From contig NZ_JBJDLK010000009.1 of assembly GCF_045762675.1 (NCBI RefSeq), positions 62,001-126,000 on the forward strand: a stretch of DNA of 64,000 nt, given 5' to 3'. The notes under the pieces are model-generated. The model had not been told where the DNA came from. It was given only the letters and a program-made list of their open reading frames with translations, and made no database searches. Both the position numbers and the translations under genes were made by a program. Shown here piece by piece: positions 1 through 8,269 of the stretch. Each line of letters opens with the position of its first letter. Position 1 is the stretch's first letter. Source of the stretch: Elizabethkingia meningoseptica_A. Its GTDB lineage: Bacteria; Bacteroidota; Bacteroidia; Flavobacteriales; Weeksellaceae.

Positions 1-1980
1 AGCAGCTTTAGTATCTGGGAAAGCACCAAAGTATTATTTATTGGTCTGATCAATGATTTTTTAATCTTTGTTCTTGCCAGTTCTTTGTTTGTACTCTATA
101 CCCTGTTTCTTTCCAATACAAAATACAGTAAACCCTGGGGGAAAATTATTCTCGGAATATTGGTTCTTGCGATTTTATATGTAGCTTTTTATCCCAATAA
201 TATTTTTAAACAATACGGAGGTTCTGTATCCGAGATAGTCCTTGCTTTCCTTGGAATCAAAACACTTCTGTTTGCACTTATGCTTTTTCTTCCGCGAAAG
301 AGGTTTGCAATCCGGAATGTATTATACTTCATTGCCATTTTCCTGTACGTACTGCTTATTATTTTCAATGCGGTAAGTGAATATTTCTTCTGGAATGAAT
401 TTGGAGTACGCTATAACTTTATTGCGGTAGATTATCTTATTTACACCAATGAAGTGATCGGGAATATTATGGAGTCCTATCCTATAGTTCCACTCTTCTC
501 AGTAATTATAGCCATAACATTGCTTATAACATGGTTTATTTATAAAAAAACAAAAGGAAATCTTATTGAACTTCCTTCCTTTAAACAAAAAGCTGTTTTA
601 TTATTCTCTTATCTTATATTGGCTGCAGGCTGCTTCTTTCTGATCTCCCCTGTACAAAAAATTAAAGACGATAATAATTTTGCAGAAGAAATACAGTCCA
701 ACGGACTTTATAAATTTTATTATGCTTTTACCCACAGCGAGCTGGATTACTTTAAATTTTATCCGACTCTCGCTCAGGATAAGGCCGAAAAATTATTCTT
801 ATCACAGTATGTACCACCAACTTTCCCAAGGCCTGTAACAAGTGATTCTACCGAACAGCACAAAAATGTAGTCCTTATTTCCATAGAAAGTCTTTCCGCA
901 GATTTCATGGAACACTACGGAAACACAAAAAAAATCACCCCTTTCCTTGATAGTCTGGCCAGACAAAGTCTTATGTTTACCAATCTGTATGCAACCGGTA
1001 ACCGTACCGTTCGCGGACTGGAAGCGCTTACCATGAATATCCCGCCGACGGCCGGAGAAAGTATTGTAAAGCGGGAAAACAACAAAAACAAATTTACCAC
1101 AGGTGGTTTGTTTAAATCTAAAGGATATCAGGTTAAGTTTCTATACGGCGGTTACAGCTATTTCGATAATATGGAAGATTTCTTCAAAGGAAACGGATAT
1201 GATATTGTAGACCGTAATAACTTTAAACCTGAAGAAATTAGTTTTGCAAATGTATGGGGCGTTGCCGATGAGGATATGGCTAAAAAAGCAATTCAGGTAA
1301 TGAACCAGGAAGCAAAAACCGGAAAGCCTTTCTTTAATCATTGGATGACAGTAAGTAATCACCGTCCGTTTACCTATCCTGACGGAAGAATTGATATTCC
1401 CGGAACGGCAAAATCCAGAGACGGTGGTGTAAAATATACCGACTACTCTCTTCGTAAGTTCTTCCAGATGGCCAGTAAACAATCCTGGTATAAAAACACT
1501 GTATTTGTAATCATTGCAGACCACTGTGCAGCCAGTGCAGGTAAAACGGAGCTGCCAATGGATAAATACAGAATTCCGGCGATGGTGTATGCTCCGGACG
1601 GATCTGTAAAACCACAACAATTCAATACGCTGATGTCGCAGATTGATGTGATGCCTACGGTATTCGGACTTCTTAACTTTAACTATACCTCAAAATTCCT
1701 GGGGCAGGATGTTCTGAAAGCGAATTACAACCCAAGAGCTTACATTGCAACATATCAGGATCTTGGTTATGTTAAAAATGATTATTTAACTATTATTTCT
1801 CCAACCAGAAAGGTAAAGCAATATAAGCTTCAGCAGAAAGCATCGGATCTTCCTGCAGCCTTTAATATCTATTATGAAGAGATTCCTGTACAGCAACCTC
1901 AGCAGCAGTTGATAGATGAAACTGTAGCGACATATGAAACCGTTTCTAAATGGTTAAAAGAAAATAAAATGAACAGATAA
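1..1980 (+). CDS. LTA synthase/sulfatase-family membrane phosphotransferase (5' end outside window)
   Basis: The frame is open to base 1, so the N-terminus lies upstream; the TTG near base 85 sits inside a membrane segment and is not the start. Several hydrophobic segments (to about base 650) precede an extracytoplasmic sulfatase-fold domain. Visible motifs are SIESLSADF near 885, ATGNRTVRG near 1000 with the expected Thr nucleophile, a NHW stretch near 1335 and IADHCA near 1512. Family members (LtaS, OpgB, phosphoglycerol transferases) move phosphoglycerol or phosphoethanolamine groups onto envelope polymers. In a Gram-negative Bacteroidota the acceptor cannot be lipoteichoic acid, so the real substrate is unknown. 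Family assignment is secure; substrate is not. Confidence 0.88.
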   Translation, partial: SSFSIWESTKVLFIGLINDFLIFVLASSLFVLYTLFLSNTKYSKPWGKIILGILVLAILYVAFYPNNIFKQYGGSVSEIVLAFLGIKTLLFALMLFLPRKRFAIRNVLYFIAIFLYVLLIIFNAVSEYFFWNEFGVRYNFIAVDYLIYTNEVIGNIMESYPIVPLFSVIIAITLLITWFIYKKTKGNLIELPSFKQKAVLLFSYLILAAGCFFLISPVQKIKDDNNFAEEIQSNGLYKFYYAFTHSELDYFKFYPTLAQDKAEKLFLSQYVPPTFPRPVTSDSTEQHKNVVLISIESLSADFMEHYGNTKKITPFLDSLARQSLMFTNLYATGNRTVRGLEALTMNIPPTAGESIVKRENNKNKFTTGGLFKSKGYQVKFLYGGYSYFDNMEDFFKGNGYDIVDRNNFKPEEISFANVWGVADEDMAKKAIQVMNQEAKTGKPFFNHWMTVSNHRPFTYPDGRIDIPGTAKSRDGGVKYTDYSLRKFFQMASKQSWYKNTVFVIIADHCAASAGKTELPMDKYRIPAMVYAPDGSVKPQQFNTLMSQIDVMPTVFGLLNFNYTSKFLGQDVLKANYNPRAYIATYQDLGYVKNDYLTIISPTRKVKQYKLQQKASDLPAAFNIYYEEIPVQQPQQQLIDETVATYETVSKWLKENKMNR

Positions 1981-1985
1981 TTTTG
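1978..1985 (+). promoter_or_regulatory. Candidate -7 box for the YpfJ-like gene
   Basis: TAATTTTG fits the Bacteroidota -7 consensus TAnnTTTG. It overlaps the stop codon of the preceding gene and lies 30 bases before the ATG at 2015. No exact TTG is present at -33, only TTA. It suggests that the peptidase gene has its own promoter. Confidence 0.5.
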
Positions 1986-2014
1986 TATTTTTAGCATCAC
2001 AAAAAACATAATAA

Positions 2015-2875
2015 ATGAAATGGACTGACGAAAGAGGCGGGAATGTAGAAGACCGCCGTGGTATGAGCGGTGGCGGCATGATGGTTGGTGGCGGCCTTGG
2101 CACATTAATCATTGCTGCAATTGTATTTTTCCTGGGAGGAGACCCTTCTGCCATTCTTAACTCCGGAGGATCTTCAGCACCTGTACAAACAGAACAACGC
2201 CAGCCTAATGAACAAGATAAACAGCTCTATGAGCTTGTAAGTATGCTTGATGCATGGAATACGAAAACATGGACACAAATATTCAATGAAAACGGTATGA
2301 AATATGTAGCACCGAAGATTGTAATGTTCAGTGATCAGACTTCTTCCGGATGTGGACCTGCACAGGCTGCAATGGGACCTTTTTATTGTCCTGCTGACCA
2401 GAAAGTTTATGTAGACATGAGCTTCTTTAACGAGCTTCAGTCCCGTTACGGCGCTAAAGTAAGTGAATTTACCGTTGCCTATGTTTTAGGGCACGAAATA
2501 GGCCATCATGTGCAGACATTACTGGGTACCACACAGAAAGTTGATCAGATGAGACGAAGCGGGCGTTATTCCGAAGCTGATATGAACCGTGTATCGGTTG
2601 CAGTAGAATTACAGGCAGACTTTTATGCAGGTTTATGGGCCAGAAAAAATAATGAACGGGTACAGGGAGGCATCCTGGAACCCGGAGATATTGAAGCCGC
2701 TGTAAGCGCAGCACAGGCTGTAGGTGATGACAATATCCAGAAAAGAGCCACTGGTTATGTTAATCAGGAATCCTTTACACACGGATCTTCTGCACAGCGT
2801 GTAGAATGGTTTATGAAAGGTTATAATACCGGCGATATAAAACAAGGCGATACATTCAACGCTTTATTACGATAA
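2015..2875 (+). CDS. ypfJ: YpfJ-family neutral zinc metallopeptidase
   Basis: This 286-residue protein belongs to the YpfJ/KPN_02809 family of predicted zinc metallopeptidases. The N-terminus is Gly/Met-rich and charged, followed by one membrane segment at about residues 24-47 and a low-complexity linker. The catalytic domain carries HEIGHH at about residues 160-165 (bases 2492-2509), with a further acidic ligand likely in VELQADFYAGLWA. The MKWTDERGG start and the FNALLR end are typical of the family, so the gene looks complete. Orientation suggests a membrane-anchored protease; substrates are not known. It is followed by a strong hairpin terminator. Confidence 0.9.
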   Translation: MKWTDERGGNVEDRRGMSGGGMMVGGGLGTLIIAAIVFFLGGDPSAILNSGGSSAPVQTEQRQPNEQDKQLYELVSMLDAWNTKTWTQIFNENGMKYVAPKIVMFSDQTSSGCGPAQAAMGPFYCPADQKVYVDMSFFNELQSRYGAKVSEFTVAYVLGHEIGHHVQTLLGTTQKVDQMRRSGRYSEADMNRVSVAVELQADFYAGLWARKNNERVQGGILEPGDIEAAVSAAQAVGDDNIQKRATGYVNQESFTHGSSAQRVEWFMKGYNTGDIKQGDTFNALLR

Positions 2876-2877
2876 AC

Positions 2878-2905
2878 AAAAATCCTGCATCAGCAGGATT
2901 TTTTA
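2878..2905. terminator. Bidirectional hairpin terminator
   Basis: An AAATCCTGC stem pairs with GCAGGATTT around an ATCA loop (2880-2901), flanked by A-rich sequence on the left and a T run on the right. It lies between converging genes and can serve both. Confidence 0.85.
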
Positions 2906-3430
2906 TTTTATTAAGCCAAATATTTTGGCGTCTACAAATCTTCCCTTTTCAAAGAAAAAATCTCTGAGCAATCCTTCTTCTTTAAAACCAAGTTTTAAAA
3001 GGATTTTTTCGGATGCTTCATTTGCCGGATCTGTAAAGGCATCTATACGGTGTAACTGCATTTCAGAAAAGGCATAGGGTAAAATTGCTTCCAGAGCTTC
3101 CTGCATATAATGCTTTCTCCAGTAAACAGGGTTCAGCTCATAACCAACTTCTGCCTTAAAATGTTCAGGAAACCAATTATGATACCCGCAGGTTCCAATC
3201 ATTTTCCCTCCTTCTTTCAGCTGAATTGCCCACCGGATTCCCTTTTTATTTTCAAAATTATTATTGAACTGACGAATCAGGTCTTCTGCCTCCTCTATCT
3301 TTTTAAAAGTATACAGATCATAATAAATAGTTACCTCATCTTTTGAGAAATATTCAAACATATCTGCCGCATCATCTTGTGTCAGCTGACGCAGAATCAA
3401 TCTTTCAGTTTCAAGAACCGGAAAACTCAT
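2903..3430 (-). CDS. GNAT-family N-acetyltransferase (RimJ/RimL type)
   Basis: The 175-residue protein opens with the typical ETERLILRQLTQDDA strand of RimJ/RimL-like acetyltransferases. It continues with the GTCGYHNW strand, the EVGYELNPVYWRKHYMQEA acetyl-CoA-binding region and a C-terminal LKLGFKEEGLLRDFFF strand. It should transfer acetyl from acetyl-CoA to an amine, possibly a ribosomal-protein N-terminus, but the substrate cannot be told from sequence. Its start overlaps the stop of the upstream methyltransferase gene by 4 bases, so the two are almost certainly co-transcribed. Confidence 0.9.
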   Translation of the reverse strand: MSFPVLETERLILRQLTQDDAADMFEYFSKDEVTIYYDLYTFKKIEEAEDLIRQFNNNFENKKGIRWAIQLKEGGKMIGTCGYHNWFPEHFKAEVGYELNPVYWRKHYMQEALEAILPYAFSEMQLHRIDAFTDPANEASEKILLKLGFKEEGLLRDFFFEKGRFVDAKIFGLIK

Positions 3431-3960
3431 GGTTTCATATTTTTAAAAAATTCCCACATAATAATACCGGCACATACACTCACATTCAGCGAATGCTTGG
3501 TTCCTAACTGGGGAATCTCAATAAAGCCATCACATAGTGCCAATGCTTCATCCGATACTCCATCTACCTCATTCCCCATAATTACTACATATTTCTCATT
3601 TTTGGAGATTACCTGTTCATCCAGTGCTATACTTCCTGTTGTTTGCTCAATAGCCAGAATTTTATAGCCTTCGGATTTTAGTTTTTGTAGTGCTTTAGTC
3701 ACGTCTTTCTCATAAGACCATTCTACACTTTCGGTAGCTCCTAAAGCTGCTTTATGAATTTCGCGGTGCGGAGGCTGTGGTGTAATTCCGCATAAAATAA
3801 CCTTTTCTATAATAAAAGCATCTGCGGTTCTGAATACTGCTCCTACATTGTTCATACTGCGGATGCTGTCCAACAATACAATTACAGGAATTTTATCCGA
3901 TTGTTTAAATGTTTCTATATCTACTCTTCCCAGTTGCTCCAGTTTCAGTTTCTCTACCAT
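3427..3960 (-). CDS. TrmH/SpoU-family RNA 2'-O-methyltransferase
   Basis: At 177 residues this is a compact SPOUT-class methyltransferase. It shows the SpoU motif 1 region (DSIRSMNNVGAVFRTADAF), motif 2 (VIMGNEVDGVSDEAL) and motif 3 (IEIPQLGTKHSLNVSVCAGI) that together form the knotted SAM site. There is no extra N-terminal RNA-binding domain, as in tRNA-type members. It probably methylates a ribose in tRNA or rRNA; the exact position is not readable. It is first in a two-gene operon with the GNAT gene, with a good promoter just upstream. Confidence 0.9.
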   Translation of the reverse strand: MVEKLKLEQLGRVDIETFKQSDKIPVIVLLDSIRSMNNVGAVFRTADAFIIEKVILCGITPQPPHREIHKAALGATESVEWSYEKDVTKALQKLKSEGYKILAIEQTTGSIALDEQVISKNEKYVVIMGNEVDGVSDEALALCDGFIEIPQLGTKHSLNVSVCAGIIMWEFFKNMKP

Positions 3961-3980
3961 TAAGCTTTAATTTTCAGCTA

Positions 3981-4009
3981 CAAATTTACGAGAAAAGTTA
4001 CATCCCCAA
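3981..4009 (-). promoter_or_regulatory. Bacteroidota -33/-7 promoter for the methyltransferase operon
   Basis: On the minus strand a TTG (4007-4009) is followed after 18 bases by TAAATTTG (3981-3988), a full match to the family consensus. The -7 box lies 20 bases before the ATG at 3960. Confidence 0.7.
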
Positions 4010-4187
4010 AAAGATACCGGGATTATACCTATAGTTTTCAGAATATATCATTTACAACCTGTAATTCACAATATCTGAATTATACAAAACCCGCTGATAT
4101 CCGTCTGACAGAAGGTATCATTAAATTTTATCACCTTACATTTTGCAAAAGCAAAAAATCAAACTTTCAAAGCCTGAATTTAATCCT

Positions 4188-4195
4188 TAAATTTG
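4188..4195 (+). promoter_or_regulatory. Candidate -7 box for mutS
   Basis: TAAATTTG matches TAnnTTTG and lies 17 bases before the mutS ATG, predicting a very short leader of about 10 bases. No clear TTG is seen at -33. Confidence 0.5.
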
Positions 4196-4212
4196 AAGCT
4201 TATTCATTAAAA

Positions 4213-6801
4213 ATGGCGAAAGAAAAGAAGGAAACTCCTTTGATGGGACAATACAACAGTATAAAGGCTAAATATCCCGATGCTCTTTTACTGTTTAGGG
4301 TAGGTGATTTTTATGAAACTTTCGGGCAGGATGCCATCAAAACTTCTCAGATTCTGGGGATCGTTTTAACGAAACGTGCGAATGGCTCGGCTTCTCATAT
4401 TGAACTGGCGGGATTCCCGCATCACTCTCTGGACAGCTATCTTCCAAAGCTGGTTCGCGCGGGAATGCGTGTAGCCATCTGCGATCAGCTGGAAGATCCT
4501 AAAATGGTAAAAGGAATTGTAAAACGCGGTGTCACCGAACTGGTAACTCCCGGAGTTACATTTAATGATCAGGTGCTGAACGCTAAGCGTAATAATTTCC
4601 TTCTGTCCATTCATAAAGAAAAAGAAAAATACGGAATTGCACTTGTAGATATTTCTACGGGAGAGTTTCTGGTAAGTGAAGGAAACCTGGAGAAGATACT
4701 TCACATTATTAATACTTTTGACCCCAGTGAAATCATTCTTCAGAGAGCCGCTGAAGTTCCGGCTGCCCTGAAAAACAGAAATACCTTTAAACTGGAAGAC
4801 TGGGCATATCAGTATGATTACGCTTATGAAAAGCTGACACAGCATTTCAAAACCAAATCATTAAAAGGTTTTGGTATAGACGATCAGAAGCTGGCTATTA
4901 TTGCTTCCGGCGCTATCTTTGCCTACCTTGTTGAAGATACACACCACAGTCTTCTGAACCACATTACCAAAATTCAGCCTATTCCTCAGGAAGATTACCT
5001 GATGATGGATGCTTTCACCCTGCGTAATCTGGAGATTGTATATTCCAGTCAGCAAAAAGGAAAAAGCCTTCTGGATATTATCGATAAAACCGCTACTCCA
5101 ATGGGAGGAAGGTTATTGCGCAGAAGATTAATACTTCCGCTTAAAAATATTAATGAGATCAACCGCAGACTAAGTCTTATAGAGTTTCTGAACCGGGAGG
5201 ATCATTTGAAATATGAAATTTCATTAAAGCTTAAATCAATATCAGACCTTGACCGTCTGATGGGAAAACTGGCTGCTGAAAAAATAAGTCCTAAAGAGCT
5301 TGGATATTTACGCCAGTCACTGGAGAGCATTCAGGAAATAAAAGGCCTGCTCGCACCTCATCCGGATGTCTTGGCATGGATAGATCCGTTTAACGATCTG
5401 GACGAAATACTTCAGTATGTATACCAGCATCTTAATGATGAACTTCCGGTACATCTAAACAAAGGTAACGTCATAAAAGAAGGGGTCTCCGAAGAGCTGG
5501 ACCGCCTGAGAAACCTCCAGTCTAAAGGGAAAGGTTTTCTGGATGAAATGCGCGATCGGGAAGTGGAACGCACCGGAATTTCCAGCCTTAAGATAGATTT
5601 TAATAATGTTTTCGGCTATTATATTGAGGTTAGAAACTCCCATAAAGATAAAGTTCCGGAAGACTGGATCCGGAAGCAAACACTGGTTAACGCTGAGCGT
5701 TATATCACAGAAGAACTGAAAGAATACGAAAATCAGATTCTGGGGGCAGAAGAGAAGATATCATTATTAGAATATGAACTATACCGTGCTACCTGTGGTT
5801 ACCTGCTTCAGTACATGGATCTTATTCAGGAAAATGCCGCACTTATTGCGCAACTGGATTGTGCTGTAGGTTTATCTGAACTTTCTATACAGGAGCAATA
5901 CACAAAACCTGTTCTTAATGAAAGTTTTGTTATCAATATCTCCGAAGGACGTCACCCGATTATTGAAAAATCACTGCCATTAGGGGAAAAATACATTCCA
6001 AATGACATTTATTTAGATCAGGATTCCCAACAGATTATTATGGTTACAGGTCCCAATATGGCCGGTAAATCAGCAATACTACGACAAACAGCTATCATTT
6101 GCCTGTTAGCCCAGATTGGTAGTTATATCCCTGCAAAACATGCAGAAGTCGGATTACTGGATAAAATATTTACACGTGTGGGTGCTTCGGATAATCTGGC
6201 TGCCGGTGAATCAACCTTTATGGTTGAGATGAATGAAGCAGCGAACATTCTGAATAATATATCCGATCGTTCTCTGATCTTGCTGGATGAAATTGGCCGC
6301 GGAACAAGTACTTACGACGGCGTTTCTATTGCATGGGCTATTGCAGAATACCTGCACCAGCATACAACAAAACCTAAAACGCTGTTTGCAACTCATTATC
6401 ATGAACTAAATGAAATGACTGTAAATTTTGAGCGTATTAAAAATTTTAGTGTCAGTATTCAGGAAAACAAGGGAAATATCATATTCTTACGAAAACTGAT
6501 TCCCGGAGGCAGTGAGCACAGCTTTGGTATTCATGTCGCCAAACTGGCCGGAATGCCATCCAAAGTAATACACCGTGCAGAAGAAATTCTGAAAACACTG
6601 GAAGATTCCAGAGCACAAAGCGGCTCATCTGAAAAGATAAAACGCGTAACCGAAGAAAATATGCAGTTAAGCTTCTTCCAGCTAGATGATCCTGTTCTGG
6701 AAAATATCCGTGAAGAACTGACTAAAATTGATATCAATACATTAACGCCCATTGAAGCTTTAATGAAGCTTAATTCTATCAAAAAAATGATTGGCGGTTA
6801 A
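4213..6801 (+). CDS. mutS: DNA mismatch repair protein MutS
   Basis: The 862-residue protein is full length for MutS1. The N-terminal mismatch-binding domain has the conserved F-x-E (GDFYETFG) near residues 37-42. Connector, core and clamp domains follow. The ATPase shows TGPNMAGKS (Walker A, about residue 613), the LLDEIGRGTSTYDG Walker B region and the ATHYHEL switch. The C-terminal helix-turn-helix region is present (SFGIHVAKLAGMP). It recognises mispairs and small loops and recruits MutL. It is transcribed alone, divergent from the methyltransferase operon. Confidence 0.97.
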   Translation: MAKEKKETPLMGQYNSIKAKYPDALLLFRVGDFYETFGQDAIKTSQILGIVLTKRANGSASHIELAGFPHHSLDSYLPKLVRAGMRVAICDQLEDPKMVKGIVKRGVTELVTPGVTFNDQVLNAKRNNFLLSIHKEKEKYGIALVDISTGEFLVSEGNLEKILHIINTFDPSEIILQRAAEVPAALKNRNTFKLEDWAYQYDYAYEKLTQHFKTKSLKGFGIDDQKLAIIASGAIFAYLVEDTHHSLLNHITKIQPIPQEDYLMMDAFTLRNLEIVYSSQQKGKSLLDIIDKTATPMGGRLLRRRLILPLKNINEINRRLSLIEFLNREDHLKYEISLKLKSISDLDRLMGKLAAEKISPKELGYLRQSLESIQEIKGLLAPHPDVLAWIDPFNDLDEILQYVYQHLNDELPVHLNKGNVIKEGVSEELDRLRNLQSKGKGFLDEMRDREVERTGISSLKIDFNNVFGYYIEVRNSHKDKVPEDWIRKQTLVNAERYITEELKEYENQILGAEEKISLLEYELYRATCGYLLQYMDLIQENAALIAQLDCAVGLSELSIQEQYTKPVLNESFVINISEGRHPIIEKSLPLGEKYIPNDIYLDQDSQQIIMVTGPNMAGKSAILRQTAIICLLAQIGSYIPAKHAEVGLLDKIFTRVGASDNLAAGESTFMVEMNEAANILNNISDRSLILLDEIGRGTSTYDGVSIAWAIAEYLHQHTTKPKTLFATHYHELNEMTVNFERIKNFSVSIQENKGNIIFLRKLIPGGSEHSFGIHVAKLAGMPSKVIHRAEEILKTLEDSRAQSGSSEKIKRVTEENMQLSFFQLDDPVLENIREELTKIDINTLTPIEALMKLNSIKKMIGG

Positions 6802-6837
6802 TGAATAAACGATGAAGTAACTGAAAGCCTTAGCTTT

Positions 6838-7215
6838 CTACATACTTTCTATATAATGAAAAGGTAATCGGTAGTTGTTCGCTGCAGGCTGTCCATCTAC
6901 CGTTTTTACTTTCATTTTTGTTTTTATCCGCTTCAGGGTTTTAATAACTTCATCATTAAACTGCTGATTACTTCCCGTGGCACCGATACGCGTCATGCTA
7001 CCGTCTTTTTCAATTGTAAAATAGAGGACACAGGACAAATCTCCTTTACCCCTGAATTTACGCTTATCGAAAGAATAAATGAGGTCATTATAAAAAGCTC
7101 TGAGGTTATCCGGAGATTCTTCCTTATGGGTAACCGTAGGTGTATTTTTTACTTCCTGAGAAAAAGCAGATCCGGAGAATAAAATTAAAAAAAGTAAGAT
7201 ATATTTGTGATTCAT
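6838..7215 (-). CDS. Secreted TonB C-terminal-like small protein
   Basis: This 125-residue protein starts with a clear signal peptide (MNHKYILLFLILFSGSAFSQ). The rest resembles a single TonB_C-type alpha/beta domain: a central strand reading LYFTIEKDGSMTRIG and a C-terminal strand YRLPFHYIE. It has no membrane anchor and no proline-rich spacer, so it is not a normal energy transducer. A likely periplasmic role is inferred; the function is unknown. It is convergent with mutS and divergent from the next gene by only 17 bases. Similar domains recur at 31.6-33.1 kb. Confidence 0.65.
   Translation of the reverse strand: MNHKYILLFLILFSGSAFSQEVKNTPTVTHKEESPDNLRAFYNDLIYSFDKRKFRGKGDLSCVLYFTIEKDGSMTRIGATGSNQQFNDEVIKTLKRIKTKMKVKTVDGQPAANNYRLPFHYIESM
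7200..7207 (+). promoter_or_regulatory. Candidate -7 box for the DUF2809-like gene
   Basis: TATATTTG fits TAnnTTTG and lies 25 bases before the ATG at 7233. It sits within the 5' end of the divergent gene. No convincing -33 TTG is present. Confidence 0.4.
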
Positions 7216-7219
7216 ATAA

Positions 7220-7227
7220 CAAATGTA
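7220..7227 (-). promoter_or_regulatory. Candidate -7 box for the TonB_C-like gene
   Basis: The minus strand reads TACATTTG, 4 bases before the ATG at 7215, so the transcript would be nearly leaderless. A TTG lies about 13 bases upstream, which is closer than usual. Confidence 0.35.
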
Positions 7228-7232
7228 ATAAA

Positions 7233-7607
7233 ATGAAATTCAACCCGTATTACTTTATTGCAACGATTGTCCTGTTTGTCACCGAAGTGCTTATAGCAAC
7301 AGTTTTCAAAGATCTGTTCTTCGTTCGTGCTTATCTGGGAGATGTATTGGTTACTATTCTAATTTATACATTTGTGAAAAGCTTCTTTAATATCAGTACC
7401 GGAAAGCTCCTGATTGGTGTTTTCATCTTTTCTTTTTTTATAGAAGTATTACAATACTTCACCATAGCCGATTTATTAGGATTAAAACGCGGAAGCATTG
7501 GTTACATTGTAGTCGGAAACAGTTTTAGTTGGATTGATATAGTTTGTTATGGCGCTGGATGTTTAATTGCCTTTGCTGTTGAGAGGTTAAGGAATTCCAT
7601 GAATTAA
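7233..7607 (+). CDS. DUF2809-like small integral membrane protein
   Basis: With the ATG at 7233 the product is 124 residues with about four hydrophobic segments. It ends in the pattern typical of DUF2809 (GNSFSWIDIVCYGAGCLIAF), and FIEVLQYF is also family-like. A longer in-frame extension would run through the divergent neighbour, so 7233 is preferred. The 3' end overlaps the opposing lipoprotein frame by 83 bases. No biochemical role is established for the family. Confidence 0.75.
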   Translation: MKFNPYYFIATIVLFVTEVLIATVFKDLFFVRAYLGDVLVTILIYTFVKSFFNISTGKLLIGVFIFSFFIEVLQYFTIADLLGLKRGSIGYIVVGNSFSWIDIVCYGAGCLIAFAVERLRNSMN

Positions 7608-8178
7608 TAGCCATTCTTTCATGTCTTGAAACTTTCCGAAAACTATACAATTGCATTTTATTTTTTTCAAGAGTAGAGGTAAAGTCTTCTTTCATATCAT
7701 TATTAATTGAATCTTGCAATAAAGCAAAAACAACAAGAGGAGAAAATCTATTATTTTTTTTCCTATACTCATCAAAAAGAACCTTATTAAGGTTTATAAT
7801 TAATGGTATTTCCTTTGTACTTATTTTCATAAAAAGATCTTCATCCAAGATTGGTTTTCGAAGCTCAATTCCTTCCTCTATCCCATTTCCACACATATAA
7901 AAATTTACATCTAATGCTTTTTTATAAAAGTAAGCAGAATCCTTATCCTTTATAATAAAATTCAAAGATCCAATAGCTGCAGTATCCGTTTTAAAAGGAG
8001 GAGCCAAAGACGGGTCTTCATTAGTCTCATACTCTTTTATACGTACCTCATAGAGACTATCCCGTTCTTTTAGATACTTTGAAATTACAAAGTATTTTTC
8101 CTGTTTGGCAATATGCCTATTATCTTTACATGAACAAGTCAGTATAAACAAGCTAAAAAACAAAAGTAAACGAAACAT
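7525..8178 (-). CDS. Putative lipoprotein of unknown function, 3' end uncertain
   Basis: The 217-residue protein has a lipoprotein-type signal (FILTCSCKDN). Its body has no recognised domain; it is rich in Lys, Asp and Glu with a central FYMCGNGIEEG stretch. The last 83 bases run antisense through the converging membrane-protein gene, which is unusual. A seven-T run (7661-7667, A7 on the coding strand) lies near the 3' end. Losing one base there would move the stop to 7587 and cut the overlap to about 20 bases, so a frameshift or a sequence error is possible. No function is proposed. Confidence 0.6.
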   Translation of the reverse strand: MFRLLLFFSLFILTCSCKDNRHIAKQEKYFVISKYLKERDSLYEVRIKEYETNEDPSLAPPFKTDTAAIGSLNFIIKDKDSAYFYKKALDVNFYMCGNGIEEGIELRKPILDEDLFMKISTKEIPLIINLNKVLFDEYRKKNNRFSPLVVFALLQDSINNDMKEDFTSTLEKNKMQLYSFRKVSRHERMAINSWNSLTSQQQRQLNIQRHNKLYQSN

Positions 8179-8269
8179 CTATACTTATTTACTATTAAAC
8201 ATTAATTAAATTGAGTATATTATTTATAATAATTCTTTTCAAAAAAGATAATGAATTTTCTATAAATCC

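Noticed and set aside
1141..1620. Long minus-strand frame inside the first gene
   Set aside because: Antisense to a well-supported sulfatase-family domain; no signal peptide or domain.
6823..6838. Small hairpin GAAAGC/GCTTTC after mutS
   Set aside because: Six base pairs without a T run; too weak to call a terminator.
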